Shown here: one piece after another, positions 19,801 through 31,500 of the stretch
Position numbering within the stretch: position 1 is the first letter of the stretch
Layout: each line of letters starts with the position of its first letter
NCBI GenBank assembly: GCA_035222895.1
Contig: JAVYIG010006418.1
Coordinates: 1-64,000, forward strand
Direction of reading: 5' to 3'
Origin: Strongylocentrotus droebachiensis
Lineage: Eukaryota > Echinodermata > Echinoidea > Camarodonta > Strongylocentrotidae
Length of the DNA: 64,000 bases
Notes under the pieces: model-generated
The model's input: the letters and a program-made list of their open reading frames with translations, nothing else
Databases searched by the model: none
What the model was told of the DNA's origin: nothing
Position numbers and translations under genes: made by a program

Positions 19801-21064
19801 GTATGAAATCTATTTTGCTTTGAGTTTAATATAAACTACATGATTGCTTACCTTGAGAGCATCTTGCTTGGCCTTGGCCTTGGCTTTGGCCTCTGCACGG
19901 GCCTCGACCTTGGCAGCAGATTCTCGCACGGCTGGGCCCTTCTTGCCAGCCCTTCGCTGAGCTGCAAGTCAAAGAAATCAAAACAAGCCATGTTAATTTT
20001 TTGATTTCATCTTATACGTAAAACAAGAAGGTGCATCGGTTCACTTTAGTACATGAAGGAGAAATCATGAAGAATATACAGTAAATTACATTGATGCAAC
20101 AACTGTAGTTATTTCCATACTTCCTTGAAATACAAAAAGCCCTTCTACTTTCGTAAATATATTTTTGTCTTCCTAATTTGTAATCGCAGCATGACATGCA
20201 TTCTTAAACTAAAGCCCTTCTACTTTCGTAAATATCTTTTTGTCTTCCTTCATTGTAGACCTAATTGCAGCATGACATTCTTAAACAAGAGGTTTACAAA
20301 TACTTGCACAGGATCAAGGCACATTGAGAACTCCTTTCAAATTTTCTACCTCGTAAAATTTACTTTCCTAAAAACAAAATTGCCTTTTATCGTTTTAGCT
20401 GTGCCACATTTACGTATAAATTTCTTAAGGGAAAAATTTGTTCAAGAAATGTTCTGACGCACACAAGGCAATTACATAGACATTGACACCATCCCTCTCT
20501 AACTCGTTCTCTGTGTCAAACAAACTTTACATAGCCTAATTGGTTGTTTTGCCTCACTCGTCCTTCCTTTTGATTTTGAAGAAGAGACCATTTCCAGACT
20601 TCTTTTGAGTTTTGTTTGAAACTTCCCGATATATCTCAAAATCAAATACCCCAACTAGGAAAGGAACCTATTACTAATTTTCTAGGACATTTTGTTCGAG
20701 TATGAGAAACCAAAGATCGAATATCACATTTCCTAATATTTGCAAAATCTCCGCGAACTTGGGTCACCCCTGGCCCTTCAGCTCATGTGCATGCACACTA
20801 CTGTACACACGTTTTACGTGCACATGTACCGCGATACCGAGCACCCAAGATCACGCACACACTCACGACTCCAATTAATTGCATATAAAGGTTAATTTTA
20901 CAAAGAAGGCGTCATTTTCATGAATAAAAACAAGACTTATCAAAAGCTCAAACAATTTAAATTTAGTTTGATTTCTGTGGCTTTCAGTAAAAATCTTTAT
21001 TTTATCCATTTATTATCATGGAAATTCATCGATAAATACCGTCGGTTCTCGACTTAGGAGCCAT
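16836..21064 (-). CDS. RPL23A: Ribosomal protein L23A (uL23), complete, 5 coding exons
   Basis: Assembled from exons 21064-21040, 19961-19852, 18933-18794, 18064-17818 and 16850-16836, giving 178 aa. uL23 is a 60S subunit protein near the peptide exit tunnel that binds 28S rRNA and docks SRP and other exit-site factors. The C-terminal core is near universal ([62 protein letters not shown]-stop). The N-terminus is a basic Ala/Lys-rich extension ([16 protein letters not shown]) about 20 residues longer than the human protein, as in other invertebrates. All junctions are GT-AG with matching phases. A TOP-like start lies about 15-20 bp upstream of the ATG. The first intron starts eight codons in, usual for ribosomal protein genes. 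Confidence 0.97.
16851..17817 (-). other. RPL23A intron 4
   Basis: A 967-bp intron containing a tRNA-derived SINE (17298-17560). I searched both strands for box C/D snoRNA motifs, because vertebrate RPL23A introns host such RNAs, and found no convincing pair. Confidence 0.6.
17298..17560 (+). mobile_element. tRNA-derived SINE in RPL23A intron 4
   Basis: gtggtatagtggttcattca resembles a Pol III A box region, and gtcgagggtttgataccagc supplies the B box (GGTTTGATACC against GGTTCGANNCC) at the tRNA-like spacing. The body downstream (tggcggccagctacgactca, tgcactatgaagg) is not tRNA-like. It lies antisense to RPL23A. Ends are approximate. Confidence 0.65.
17818..18064 (-). CDS. RPL23A: RPL23A coding exon 4
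   Basis: Acceptor ctaag|GCTTGACC, donor AACAAG|GTGAGC, 247 nt. It encodes the bulk of the conserved uL23 globular domain from [20 protein letters not shown] to LDVANK. GC content is much higher than its surroundings and codons favour C/G third positions, as in a highly expressed gene. Confidence 0.96.
18037..18410 (-). repeat. 168-bp tandem duplication including RPL23A exon 4 start
   Basis: 18037-18204 is repeated at 18205 to about 18400. The copy keeps the exon edge (gtacttgatggt, ctgacctggtccagccttag) with the acceptor at 18233-18234 and intron blocks gaatgcgacaatgaaaaaaa, aaaagcatgcaacac and gataagcaacaagcaatttg. The real exon edge is at 18064. The copied exon portion is about 28 nt, after which the sequence becomes intronic. 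Confidence 0.85.
18794..18933 (-). CDS. RPL23A: RPL23A coding exon 3
   Basis: Acceptor cacag|ACTAAG, donor CCAAG|GTAAAA, 140 nt. It encodes [20 protein letters not shown] and [20 protein letters not shown], the basic rRNA-binding arm. Confidence 0.95.
19007..19136. mobile_element. 130-bp TA-flanked MITE in RPL23A intron 2
   Basis: Terminal inverted repeats TACAGTCAAACCTG and CAGGTTTAACTGTA bound an interior with repeated tgtctaca blocks. TA at both ends fits a Tc1/mariner-type target site. Confidence 0.7.
19852..19961 (-). CDS. RPL23A: RPL23A coding exon 2
   Basis: Acceptor ttgcag|CTCAGC, donor CTCAAG|GTAAGC, 110 nt. It encodes [18 protein letters not shown] and the Ala/Lys/Glu-rich repeat up to KQDALK, the lineage-variable N-terminal extension. 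Confidence 0.94.
19962..21039 (-). other. RPL23A intron 1
   Basis: 1.08 kb. It contains a 76-bp tandem repeat (20137-20280: cccttctactttcgtaaata, then ttttgtcttcct, twice). Nothing else is recognised. Confidence 0.6.
21040..21064 (-). CDS. RPL23A: RPL23A coding exon 1
   Basis: The minus strand reads AACATGGCTCCTAAGTCGAG; eight codons plus one base (MAPKSRTD) end at GACG|GTATTT. Short first coding exons like this are normal in ribosomal protein genes. Confidence 0.9.
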
Positions 21065-21095
21065 GTTGAACGAAAAAGGACGAACCAATTTGAAG
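21065..21095 (-). promoter_or_regulatory. TOP-like transcription start of RPL23A
   Basis: The minus strand has CCTTTTTC at 21079-21072 a few bases before the ATG, a C followed by an unbroken pyrimidine tract. This is the form of a 5' terminal oligopyrimidine start, through which mTOR/LARP1 control translation of ribosomal protein mRNAs. The exact start base is inferred. Confidence 0.55.
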
Positions 21096-21615
21096 ATTGA
21101 TTAGCATCAGAAAAATAAAAACAAATGTAATACTTTTCTGTTGTAAAACATCATTCAGTAAATATATTTGAACTTTTGGATTATTTTTCTACAGAAAATG
21201 TTCGTCCTGCTTTTTTTTCTTTTTCCCAGCTCATTCTTTCATTTTTTAAATATTTTATCATCTTCAAAGCTTGCAGTCTGTGAGCATGATTGCATCTGCG
21301 CCATAGTATCAGCGCACGCTGGTTATCTCCATTGACTTGTATGTGACATAGATTGGGGATGCTTCCTGTGTGATGTCGCCGCTATCTATTATCCGCCATG
21401 TTAGCTCCCCCAAATGAGATTTTACACACAGTGGAACATAAGACAATATTAGACTCTATACTAATAAATTTATTATAAAAACAAAAATGGAATAGCATAC
21501 TAGCAATAATAAAGGGTCAAATTCACTGGCTGAAAGAGAATCTTTTCACATGAAAAATGATACCAATTAGGGATTAACAAATTCATTGGTAGAGAAGTCG
21601 TTGTGACGCAAGGTA

Positions 21616-22515
21616 CACTGTAAAAAAATAATAGTCGAAATAACTCAATAAAATTGAGGAAAAGAATTGCCTTATTTTTATTAAGTAAATATTACCTACG
21701 GCATCTTAAGTAGAATTTACTTATTTTGCTGAATACATTTTTACTCAGTTAAATCGAGTTACATTAACGTAAATAATTTAAGTATTGTAATCATTTTAGA
21801 TAATTAAAAAAAAGCTATGATAGGATTACATATTGCACGATTTGGTACCCATCTAATCTAACAAGTAACATCCACTAATCATTCACTACTTCTATTTAAG
21901 ATTTAACCGTACCATCACAAACTATTACATACGCTTCAATTCGACACATATTGAAAGGCTCCAAATTTTATATATACTTGATCGTAGCATCTTAAAAGGA
22001 AAATTGGTTGACAATTTCCTGAAATATCAAGTTTTGATTTGTTTTGAACTGGGTAACAATTAAAAATTGTCTTGTCTTTGCTTAGCCATGTTAAATGAAT
22101 TAATAAATGTTTTAAAGTCCTTAAATTTTCATTCAACCACAAAAAAGAATTGTTTTATTTTAAAAAGAGTTTAATTTGGTCTTAATGAATATTCATAAAT
22201 TATGTAAATATTTCTATTACGCACTGCATCGGTCCTTACTTTAAAAAGATAAGAATAATCAACATAAATTGTTTGAGTAATACGTATAATTTCTGATTTT
22301 GAGTTAAAATTACTAAATTAATACAAGCTGAAATTACTTAAAGTTCTTATGTATTTGATTTTACTTAAATATTCCACGTATGTTCTACTAAATTGAAAGT
22401 TTGAGTTAGCAAGACTTAAATTTAGTGCGTAAGTGGCAAAACTAATGTTTTCAAGTAAATTCTACATGGAAAAAATACGTAAAAATTACCAATGAACAAA
22501 TTTTTTTTTACAGTG
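21616..22515. mobile_element. 900-bp AT-rich inverted-repeat element with TA target sites
   Basis: Ends are CACTGTAAAAAAA (21616) and TTTTTTTACAGTG (22515), directly flanked by TA on both sides, as for Tc1/mariner-type insertions. The interior is AT-rich and filled with short variants of aagtaaattctac and aattttacttaaat. There is no coding capacity. Confidence 0.75.
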
Positions 22516-22814
22516 TATAGGAGTTCAAATTTGTCCACTAACAATTTAACTGCGTTTTCAACATCGTTATTATTTGTAAGTGTTTAACAATTCAATAAAC
22601 ACACCGGGCTTATTTGTAGTGTGACTTTATGCAACTTTGATTGTTTCTTTTTAAAAAACATGTATGTATTGATCAATGTATTGCGTTTAAAAGTGATTTT
22701 TTTTGGTATTACTGAATCAGTTATTGTTATTGTTTTTTTCCTCATAAAATAATAATTCATAATAATTACTTTTACAGGGGGGCTTACACCATACAAGTTC
22801 TGCTTTTTAGTCGG

Positions 22815-22978
22815 CCCTCCTTCCCTTTCAATGTCATGTTTATTTGTTAATGTATTGCATTGTGCAAAGTGATCTGTATGTATATAAATATGTGAATATG
22901 TTAAAATGTACCATCATTGTAAATATGAACGATTGAAAGAGGTAAAATAAATAGATTGAATTGAATTGAATTGAACGT
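22815..22978 (+). repeat. LINE-like 3' tail ending in (GAATT)n
   Basis: The tail reads gaaagaggtaaaataaatag and then tgaattgaattgaattgaac, a pentanucleotide repeat typical of the 3' ends of some non-LTR retrotransposons. Only the tail is evident. Confidence 0.45.
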
Positions 22979-23589
22979 ACCTACGTACGTATTACAGTTT
23001 GCCAAACCTCAAGCACTCATTTCTGAAACTACACTCTGATCTGCAAGGAGCACTGCCATTTAAATGCACAAATGCATCTAGAAAATACTCAACCAAATTT
23101 GTGCACTTTTTTGTATTATTGTATTTTTCTTCTAAAAGGTTTTTCTTATCCACTGATATACCAGGGGAATTTGCCCCGCATCGTTGGCAGTATGTTATAG
23201 TGGGGGGGGGGGGGCACCGTGTAACTTCAACATACACATTACTGCATGGTGGTAATTAGTGGTGAAGATGATGATGATTGATATTGTATCGTTTTCATCA
23301 TTATTATTATTAGGCCCATTATTATTATGATGATGATCATAATAATGGCTTATTATTAGCCTTTTATTTCTATCTTGGCCTGACTGCACGCCCATTCCTC
23401 CACAATTGTAGTTTTCTTGGGCATATAAACAGCAAGTAAACGTCGAATAAGTTTTCAAGAGATGATTTGCTATTTTGCTCTATGTAGATCAGATCATGGA
23501 CCTACTTTGTAGTAGCCTATATAGTAGCTATAATGATCGGATTAACTGAAGGGGACTCAGTTTCTCGTCGAGTCTGAGTAGAAGATAGC

Positions 23590-23672
23590 CAGATAGAAAG
23601 AGAGAAAGAAAGAAAGAGAGAGAGAGAGAGGGCGAGAGAGAGAGAGAGAGAGGGAGAGAGAGAGAGAGAGAG
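23590..23672. repeat. (GA)n purine microsatellite
   Basis: About 80 bp of nearly pure GA/GAAA/GAGG repeats. Confidence 0.9.
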
Positions 23673-23842
23673 CAAATGAACGGGGCAGGGGTAGTAATAC
23701 TATTATAGTACATTAAACACGATAATTGTTGACTATTATGTCAAATATAATTAACTAACGTCGTTTTAAGAGAAACAATACAAATTCCGCAATTCCCAAT
23801 GCAACTAATGTCTAAACTAGGGAGAGTATGCTGGTTTTTGTC

Positions 23843-24625
23843 CGGGGGGGGGGGGGCGTGGATCCGCGCCTGCCTTAACCTATATGTAAGGAGATTCGAC
23901 AAAATATTATCATGATATACTTCTGATAAGATGGAAATACTCGGTAGATACAACAATAGAATGTGTTCCTGATATGCCAATAGTCTATAGAACGGAGGAA
24001 AGAAAAATAGAATGACAAAACATTGCTCCCTCTCTCATTATGTTTAGGTTTTTCTTTAGGTTTTTCTTTAGGTTTTTTACTATCCTGATGTAGTTTTGGG
24101 TTGCCCATTCCGCCCCCTCAAGCTCCGATTTTACCATCTTTTTTAAAACCTGTTTTTTTGCCGGGAAGGGGAGGGCAGGAAGGGGGGGGGGGGGGTGGGG
24201 GGGGGGGTGGATCCGCGCCTGCCTAAACCTATATAGGAGATTCGGCACTTAATTATATCCTTTATCATATCATATGTGATTACGGAAATACTCAGTAGTT
24301 AATACAACGTACGTTAGAATGTGTTCTTGATTTGTCCAATAGAACGGAGGAAAAGAAAAGAGGGACAAAACATTGCTCCCCCTCTCCGGCCCTCTCTCTC
24401 TCCCCTTCCTTCTTTGCTGCCTCGCTTACGGATTGTGTATCCTTTATTAACATTGTTTGCGGGCTAGTTTGGGATCATAATCATTTGTCAATACCAATAC
24501 AACAACACTGATGGTGTTTATGATGTTATCAATCATTATGTTTGTAAAACACGATCTTTAGGTTTCTCACTATCCTGATGTAGTTTTGGTTTGACCCCCC
24601 CCCCCCCCCCCTCCCCCCTAAGCTC
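23843..24625. repeat. Tandem duplication of a roughly 350-bp unit with G/C runs
   Basis: Two units (about 23843-24125 and 24190-24625) share G-run, gtggatccgcgcctgcct, aacctatat, ggagattcg, aaatactc, tagaatgtgttc, caatagaacggagga, acaaaacattgctccc and actatcctgatgtagttttg in order. The first unit also carries three copies of aggtttttcttt. Confidence 0.8.
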
Positions 24626-25486
24626 AACTAACGTATGTATAACAGATACAACATGTGATGTAAATTGACAAGGCACAGCTGTGGCTTAATTATTTGATTA
24701 ATATTAAAAAAGGAAAAATAAAAGGAAAAAAAAAAAATGTGTGTGTTGTGGGTGGGGAGTGGAGGGCCTCAGGTGGAGCCTTCAACTTCAGGTGACATCA
24801 CGGGAGAAAATGCCCTTCTACAGCGCAGAGCCTTTTATCTAAGGGCGTATAGATCAGTGGTTATCTTCCCTGCAACCGGTATCATGCATTGGGATACATA
24901 GCGCTGATACGTGTGCGCTCTGTATTAGATCTATCCACTGCACTGGTAGTGTTTCTATCTAGTGAGCTCCCACTCACGCAGGTAGAGAGCTGCTTACGTA
25001 CCCCACCCCCGATGGTTCTCCGATCCTCACACGACGACGGACTATTCTTCGCTCTTCGCGACGGGCAGAACTGACTTCATACCACCGGCCACCTGCACCA
25101 CCACCAGTTGGTCTCTCCTACTCCTAGGCAACGTACATACGATGTCACCACACCATAATCTTGATCTAGACTAGAGTAGAGAAGGCTGCACCTGCAACTG
25201 AGAATTAAACGCTCATCATCTGTTGAATGCTGGACTAGACTGTCCACAATTTTTTTCCAACGAAAACCAGTGCCAGGCCAGGCCAGGCAATAGACTAAAA
25301 TAGCAGGCGATGTCAAGTGCAGTGCAGTGGTGATTGAATGAACTTCTTCTGAGTTTTGTCAACATGGTCAATGTCAATGAATGAAGCTGTTTGAAGACTG
25401 AAGTAAACTCTCTTTTATAGAATTAGAAAGTTGGACCTAATACTGATGTTTATCAAACCTAGTTAGAAGTTGCATCCGATTCCAAA

Positions 25487-25537
25487 ATGAGGATTAGCCA
25501 AGTTGCAAGAGATCGAAATTTGATAAAATTTCCGCAG
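25487..25537 (+). CDS. RAB34: RAB34-like coding exon 1
   Basis: ATG at 25487 and donor CCGCAG|GTCAGT, 17 codons ([17 protein letters not shown]), phase 0. It is chosen as the start because the phase joins the next exon and no earlier in-frame ATG is linked. The N-terminus is the least certain part of this gene. Confidence 0.65.
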
Positions 25538-28500
25538 GTCAGTAGAATTCTTCTTGGCAATCATTTCTCTATATAACTCTAGATCTAGATCTTAATTCTT
25601 ATTCTAACTTTGTTACTGTTACAACTCGAACTCTTCTTCTTTAGAATCTATTCATAGTTTTTTAGGACAGACAAAAATTAACCAAGGGTTATCGTTACTC
25701 TCTCTCTCCCAACTCCACAAGGAGTCGTGTGTCGGTCTCTGTCCTGAGCGTGAAGTTCTGACAACAGACATAATTACAATGTATATCATTCAGAGACTCC
25801 GACTCTGAGCTGTCTCAATTTAAAAGTTAGTGTTTTCTTATTTAGTCTATGCCAGATGTTGGCTTGCATCGCTTGCTTCTTGTACTATTTTGTGTAGAGG
25901 TCTAGGTCGATATGTTTTTCTATTGTCTTTAATGTCGATTGACATTGACTCATTGAGTGTAATTCAAGCCTTCAAGGTAAACAAATTTAATGGCTGCTGC
26001 CAGTATTTTTTTAATCATCACTTCCCCTTTCCTATATATTTTTAACCTTTCAAATATAAACACTTTGTTTACAGGCCTGCCACTAGAATTGGGATTTTGA
26101 CGATTGGGATCATGGTGGTGGTGATGGTGATGGTGGTGATGATGATGATGGTATATAACGATGATGATGGTGATGATAAAAAAGAAACGAGGAAAAGAAG
26201 CAGAAGAAAAAAAGAAGATGAAGGAGAAGAAGAAAGAGAAGGAGAAGATGAAGATGAAGATGAAGATGGAGGAGGAGGAGGAGGAGACAGAGGAGAAGGA
26301 GGAAGAAGAAGACGGAAGAAGAAGACGAAAGAGAAGGAGAATGAGAAGGAAAAGGAGGAGAAAAAGAAGAAGGAGAAATCAGATTAGTCTTGGCTAATTG
26401 GCTTAGTTAGAACCTTATTACTGTTTACCTCATGTCTTATCTTTCTCACTTGCAGCCTTATAAAGAAGAAACACCCTACAAAGAGAGAGATTTTGAACCG
26501 AAAGTTAGAGATGCTTGTCTTGCCAATAAGACTGGAACAGTAGGGTAAGTAACTACGGAGATTGAATAGGATTCTGTGTTTCTTTTCCAGATAAAAAGTA
26601 TGAAGACAACAAATACTAATTACATGTAGTTATTTTTTACAACTGATGTTTGATATTTGTTCTACAGTATGTTATGCCAATGGGGTCCATAAAGTTATTT
26701 CAAGATTTCAACTCAAAACTTAGAAAATAGAGATCACTATCTGACAACAACAAAAAATGACAAGAGGAAGTGACCCTTATAAGTGGCCAACCTACAATGT
26801 ACATGTACAATAAGACATGTACTGTACAGTACTGTAATAATGTTTAGAATTTCATAACATGACAAGCCCTACTTTATTTGAACTCGTGGTTATTTGGGCT
26901 ATGAAATTTCAGCGGAATTCCTGGAGAAATAAATCATATATGATGTTTACTGGTCACCCAAGGCTTTAGGGCCTATTCAGGGTCATGACCATTGACCCTG
27001 TGGATAAAAGTAGGTCATGATAATCATAAGACCTGTATGTTTACAGTTTATGCATTCCAGTGTATCATTATTATATCTTCTTATATTCTTATAATCTTAT
27101 TAAACAAAATCGAGTAAAGTTTAGAATAGATATTCATGTACAGTACGTATTATAGATCAGAACTGTCATTCAGAGTAGTTCAAATGTTTTTAAAATGTTG
27201 ATCTATTTGTGAATTCATCAAATTTGTTTGTCAGTGAACACCTGTTCAAAAGTATTTTGTTATTTACTTTGAACACCAACAAACCTTGAGACTATGTACA
27301 TGTACATGTACCTTGGCTACAATGTACATATAGGTGGCTTTGCCTAATACGGTATTCATTTCTATTTAATGCTTGCAATTGTAAACTGGTTTTCAAGTAA
27401 ATTGCTGTTGATTTAAGTCACCAATTTGGATAACGATTTAAAGTGATTGATTTGAAAGCATGAATTGCAACTATTGATACTGAATTGAAATTACAATCTG
27501 ACGAAAAAAGTAGCCAAAATTGTATGTCAACATGTTACAAACAATTGCACCTTTACAGTATATTGTGCACGGTGAATCAGTGATGATGGTGAGATTCTTC
27601 TAAGAAATATGAAATTCACAATGTACTGAGGAAAATAAAGATCACAGTGGACTTCAAATCTGTGAAAGAAAAGAAGGTGAAATTTGAAGAAGATGAGCAC
27701 TGCCTTGATAGAATCCCTGTGCTGAAAATCTCATTCAAGATCAACAGGTCATGCACAGGGTTCATAGGGGTGATTTGAGAGAGTGTTTTATTTCTGCGGG
27801 GGCTGGAGGGTTGGGGGGGTTTTCAATTTAAAATGAAAGGAGAGCAGTTCAATGACTTACCTGTATGGAAAGACAACATACATGTACGTACATGGACCCG
27901 TATGTTTTTGTTGTCCTTCAATTTCCTGCCTTGAATTATGTTTTTCATTGAAAACCTGAGAACACCTGTTTATGTGTGTACACGTAACTGTTATATACAT
28001 GTACAACTTTTCTATTCTCCCTGGAATTATCCTTGTATACAGATTTCACTGTAGACCCATTCACACAGCCCCAAAACCAAATTTTGAAATTTAACATTTA
28101 CACTTTAATATGATTTGGCATTTTTTACATAAAATGTATCTTGATGTCTGTACTGTATGGTGAAAATAAGGGACAAACCATAAGGAAAGAGTTAAACATT
28201 CCATGATGTTTAGTATTATTGGTGTCCTTTTCCCTTCGAAAGATTTGACTGATGTCTGTATTGTATGGTGAAAATAAGGGACAAACCATGAGGAAAGAGT
28301 TAAACATTCCATGATGTTTAGTATTATTGGTGTCCTTTTCCCTTTGGAAGATTTGACTGATGCCTGTATTGTATGGTGAAAATAAGGGACAAACCATGAG
28401 GAAAGAGTAAACATTCCATGATGTTTATTGTTTGATGTCAGGTGAAGGAATGTGGTGATGATCTGATGATCCATTATATTTTCAAATACTCTGAATGCAA

Positions 28501-31500
28501 GTTTGAGTCATATCTAGTGGTTATTAATAGCTCTCCATTTCTGCAAAAACAGTTCATGTATTAACACATTAATTTGTCCTTGATCGGGTTGGCTTCTAAC
28601 TAAGTTCTAACACCATAAGGAAATAAAAGCAATTACATTTTGTTATTTTGAAATTTCATAATTGCTTCTAATCATCTAATGTACCATAGAAAAAATGTAC
28701 TCATGAATTTTGAATTGTTGAATTATTCATTGCATTTTCCTACCGAATAGAAATACATTGTACATATTTAACATATTTTCCCGGGCTTAATAATAACATA
28801 CCTATAAAGACACATGTACACTGTACATGTACATTGTACATGTACATGTACATGTACAGTGTACATTGTAGGTACCCAACAATCTACATGTAGGTAGTAC
28901 ATTAGGTATGGCCTACAGACTTTCTGAATTAAAAAAAATGTTTAACATACCATAGGACTTCGGTATGCAGATCCTAAAATATGCAATCCAGATCCCCTTA
29001 CATGTATGAAATATTAATGTGGAGCCTTATCTTCTCTCATTTAAAAACAAGATATGATTCTGAGTAGTGTGCAATGATTTCTTTGAAGTGCCAACAATAG
29101 GCGTAAATTTGAAAATATTTAATCAAGTCTGTTTTGTTTATTTATCCGTGTCACCATTTTATCATAACCTGAAGATTTTTTTTTGTTTGAGGCCGCACTC
29201 CTAGTCAAACATCGCTTATGATTGCGGTCTCCTGCACTTTTTTAACAGATAGTTTGGATAATATTTCAAATTTATAATAATATATTATAGAAATATTAAG
29301 TTTTGTTATATATGCAAAAAAAAACATTTTGACATTAAGTTATTATTGTTTGTACATGTATATTAAAATTGTTATTCAGTTATTATATTTGGAAAAATAC
29401 AGAAAAATGCAGAAAAAAAAATTACTTATTATTTTTGTCTCCAGACTTCAGGTGTCCAAGGTGATAGTTGTTGGAGATGTGTCGGTCGGCAAGACATGCC
29501 TGGTCAACCGATTTTGCCACGAGGTTTTCGATCGTGACTACAAGGCCACCATAGGAGTGGACTTTGAGGTAGAGAGATTTGACGTTCTAGGGATACCATT
29601 CAACCTTCAGCTGTAAGTCCTCTCAAATTTTATTGGTCTGTATTCTTTTTAACACTTTTAGTTGCTTTCTCTGACTTTCTGCACAGTTGTCTGTTGGCTG
29701 TTCATGCATTTTTGCACAAAACAATAGGCACCATGTGAGGGAAGGATTGCTTTGTGCAACCATGGTCCATGGTGCAACATTGCGCAATGGCTTCGCAAAA
29801 TTACCCATTTCTGGGCCTCGTTTTTATAAAGAGTTGGTATCAATCGCAACTAGTATGTACATATTAGATATAGGAGATTGCAAACTTGCAACCCTTTAAA
29901 GCCCGTCTGTACTAGTTTGGCCAAGGGGATTAGACCACCCAGGGAGATCACTGACAGGTGGCTACATGTATCTCGTCAACTCTGCTCTCAATTAACAAAA
30001 GAAAAGAGGATCATGGGAGACCAGCAGGCACCGCTTAGGCATTGTTTTCTATAGAGGGAACAAGTAGCTACATGTACAAGTAGTAGTAGTACAGTGGGGC
30101 TTTAAACAATGGTATGTTTATTGATCTTGGACTGGAAACAGTTGAATAATCCTGAAGCCTATGGTATATATACATGTATCTATCCCATGATAAATACAAT
30201 GTGGCACAGAGAGATTATTTTATGTGGCATGTAAGCAATTAATGCAGTTAAACCTGTCTCAGGGTCTAAAGTCATGTTTAACAAAAGGAAAACTTAGACC
30301 TCAAGCCTACTTCCTTTGGCTTAAACTTGTTTTTGAAATTTTATTAGCATACAGGCCTCATTGTTTTAGTATTGCTCACAAGTCACAACACTGTAGACCA
30401 TTTTTGTCATGTAATCAAATGTGATGCATAAATATTTGTTAAGTGCCATGTTACAAATTATGTCATTCACCTGTTACAAATGATTGTATTTCGATAGTCA
30501 GAATGCAAATTGCGTACATCGATTGTTGCTAGGTGGAACAAACATTGGGGTTGTCCTACCTGACTATTGAAATACAATTTTTTGAATTCATAACAGGTGC
30601 ATGAAAACATTTGCAACGAGGCATTTAATAAAGATGTGTGCATTAGATTTGATTAAATTACCACAAAAAAAAAAGGACTATTGCTCATCGTTGATAAGTA
30701 GTATGTCAATTCTATACAAGTTTCATTCAGTTCAAGGTAACTACACTGTATAAATTAGTCATATACGGTAGTGCAAATTTGATACTTTCACTACCAGTAA
30801 AAAAAAATTGAATGGTTTTCTGTCATCGGTTTGTAGAACTTAGAACAGAGATGAAAATATAACTGAGAAAATATGTTTTTTATGTTATTTTTTATTTTGA
30901 TTATATATTTCATGAGTGCAAAGCTCATACAGTGCATTTCATCTACCCGGGTACGGGTAAGCATCAGAAGTTGACGAAACCTGGCTTAAAATTTGGTTTT
31001 AGTTGGCAACCACAGTTGTCAATACCTTATTCATTTAAAACAAATATGAAGTGGGTTTTTGTTGTTGTGTGTTTTCCTTTTTTTTTGTTTTTTTTGTTGT
31101 TGTTGATCAGACTACTCTGAAAGCACTCTGTGAGAGTGAAACAAGGCTCTAAGATGATTTTCCTCCTACGAACTTTACATAGATCTACTTCCCTTTTAAA
31201 CAAATTTAAACTTATGAGGTAATGACAAAAGTTATGTTAAACCATTAACAGGCTTTTCAGTTGTAAAATTTAGATATTTCCAGTTTCCTTAAATTGGTAC
31301 CTTGTAGAATTCCCCATTTCCCTGTTTTCTAGTCATGATTTTGTCAGTGTGTTGTTAGCAATATCCTGAATGAAAGAAAAGTCTAATATTAAAGAGGAAG
31401 TCCTTACAATTATTATTCCGTGTGGAAAAATGCTCTGTAAACATTTGAACTTTGAAGGTCAATGTTTAAGTTGACAAATATCCCACATAGCAAGTATTGT

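Larger units (their letters stand above)
26545..29444 (+). other. RAB34-like intron 2
   Basis: 2.9 kb of AT-rich sequence with a three-copy 108-bp tandem repeat (28143-28432) and a tacatg palindromic repeat (28808-28872). No further exon is recognised. Confidence 0.6.

Noticed and set aside
16851..21039. Intronic box C/D snoRNAs in RPL23A
   Set aside because: Vertebrate RPL23A introns host them, and a TTGATGA near 18570 with a CTGA about 100 nt later was noticed, but the box C purine, terminal stem and an rRNA match could not be shown.
26097..26397. Lys/Glu-rich open frames
   Set aside because: They are a by-product of an A/G-only microsatellite inside an intron of the RAB34-like gene.
28091..28474. 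Minus-strand 127- and 90-codon frames with repeated peptides
   Set aside because: They come from three copies of a 108-bp tandem repeat whose length is a multiple of three; the peptide resembles no family.
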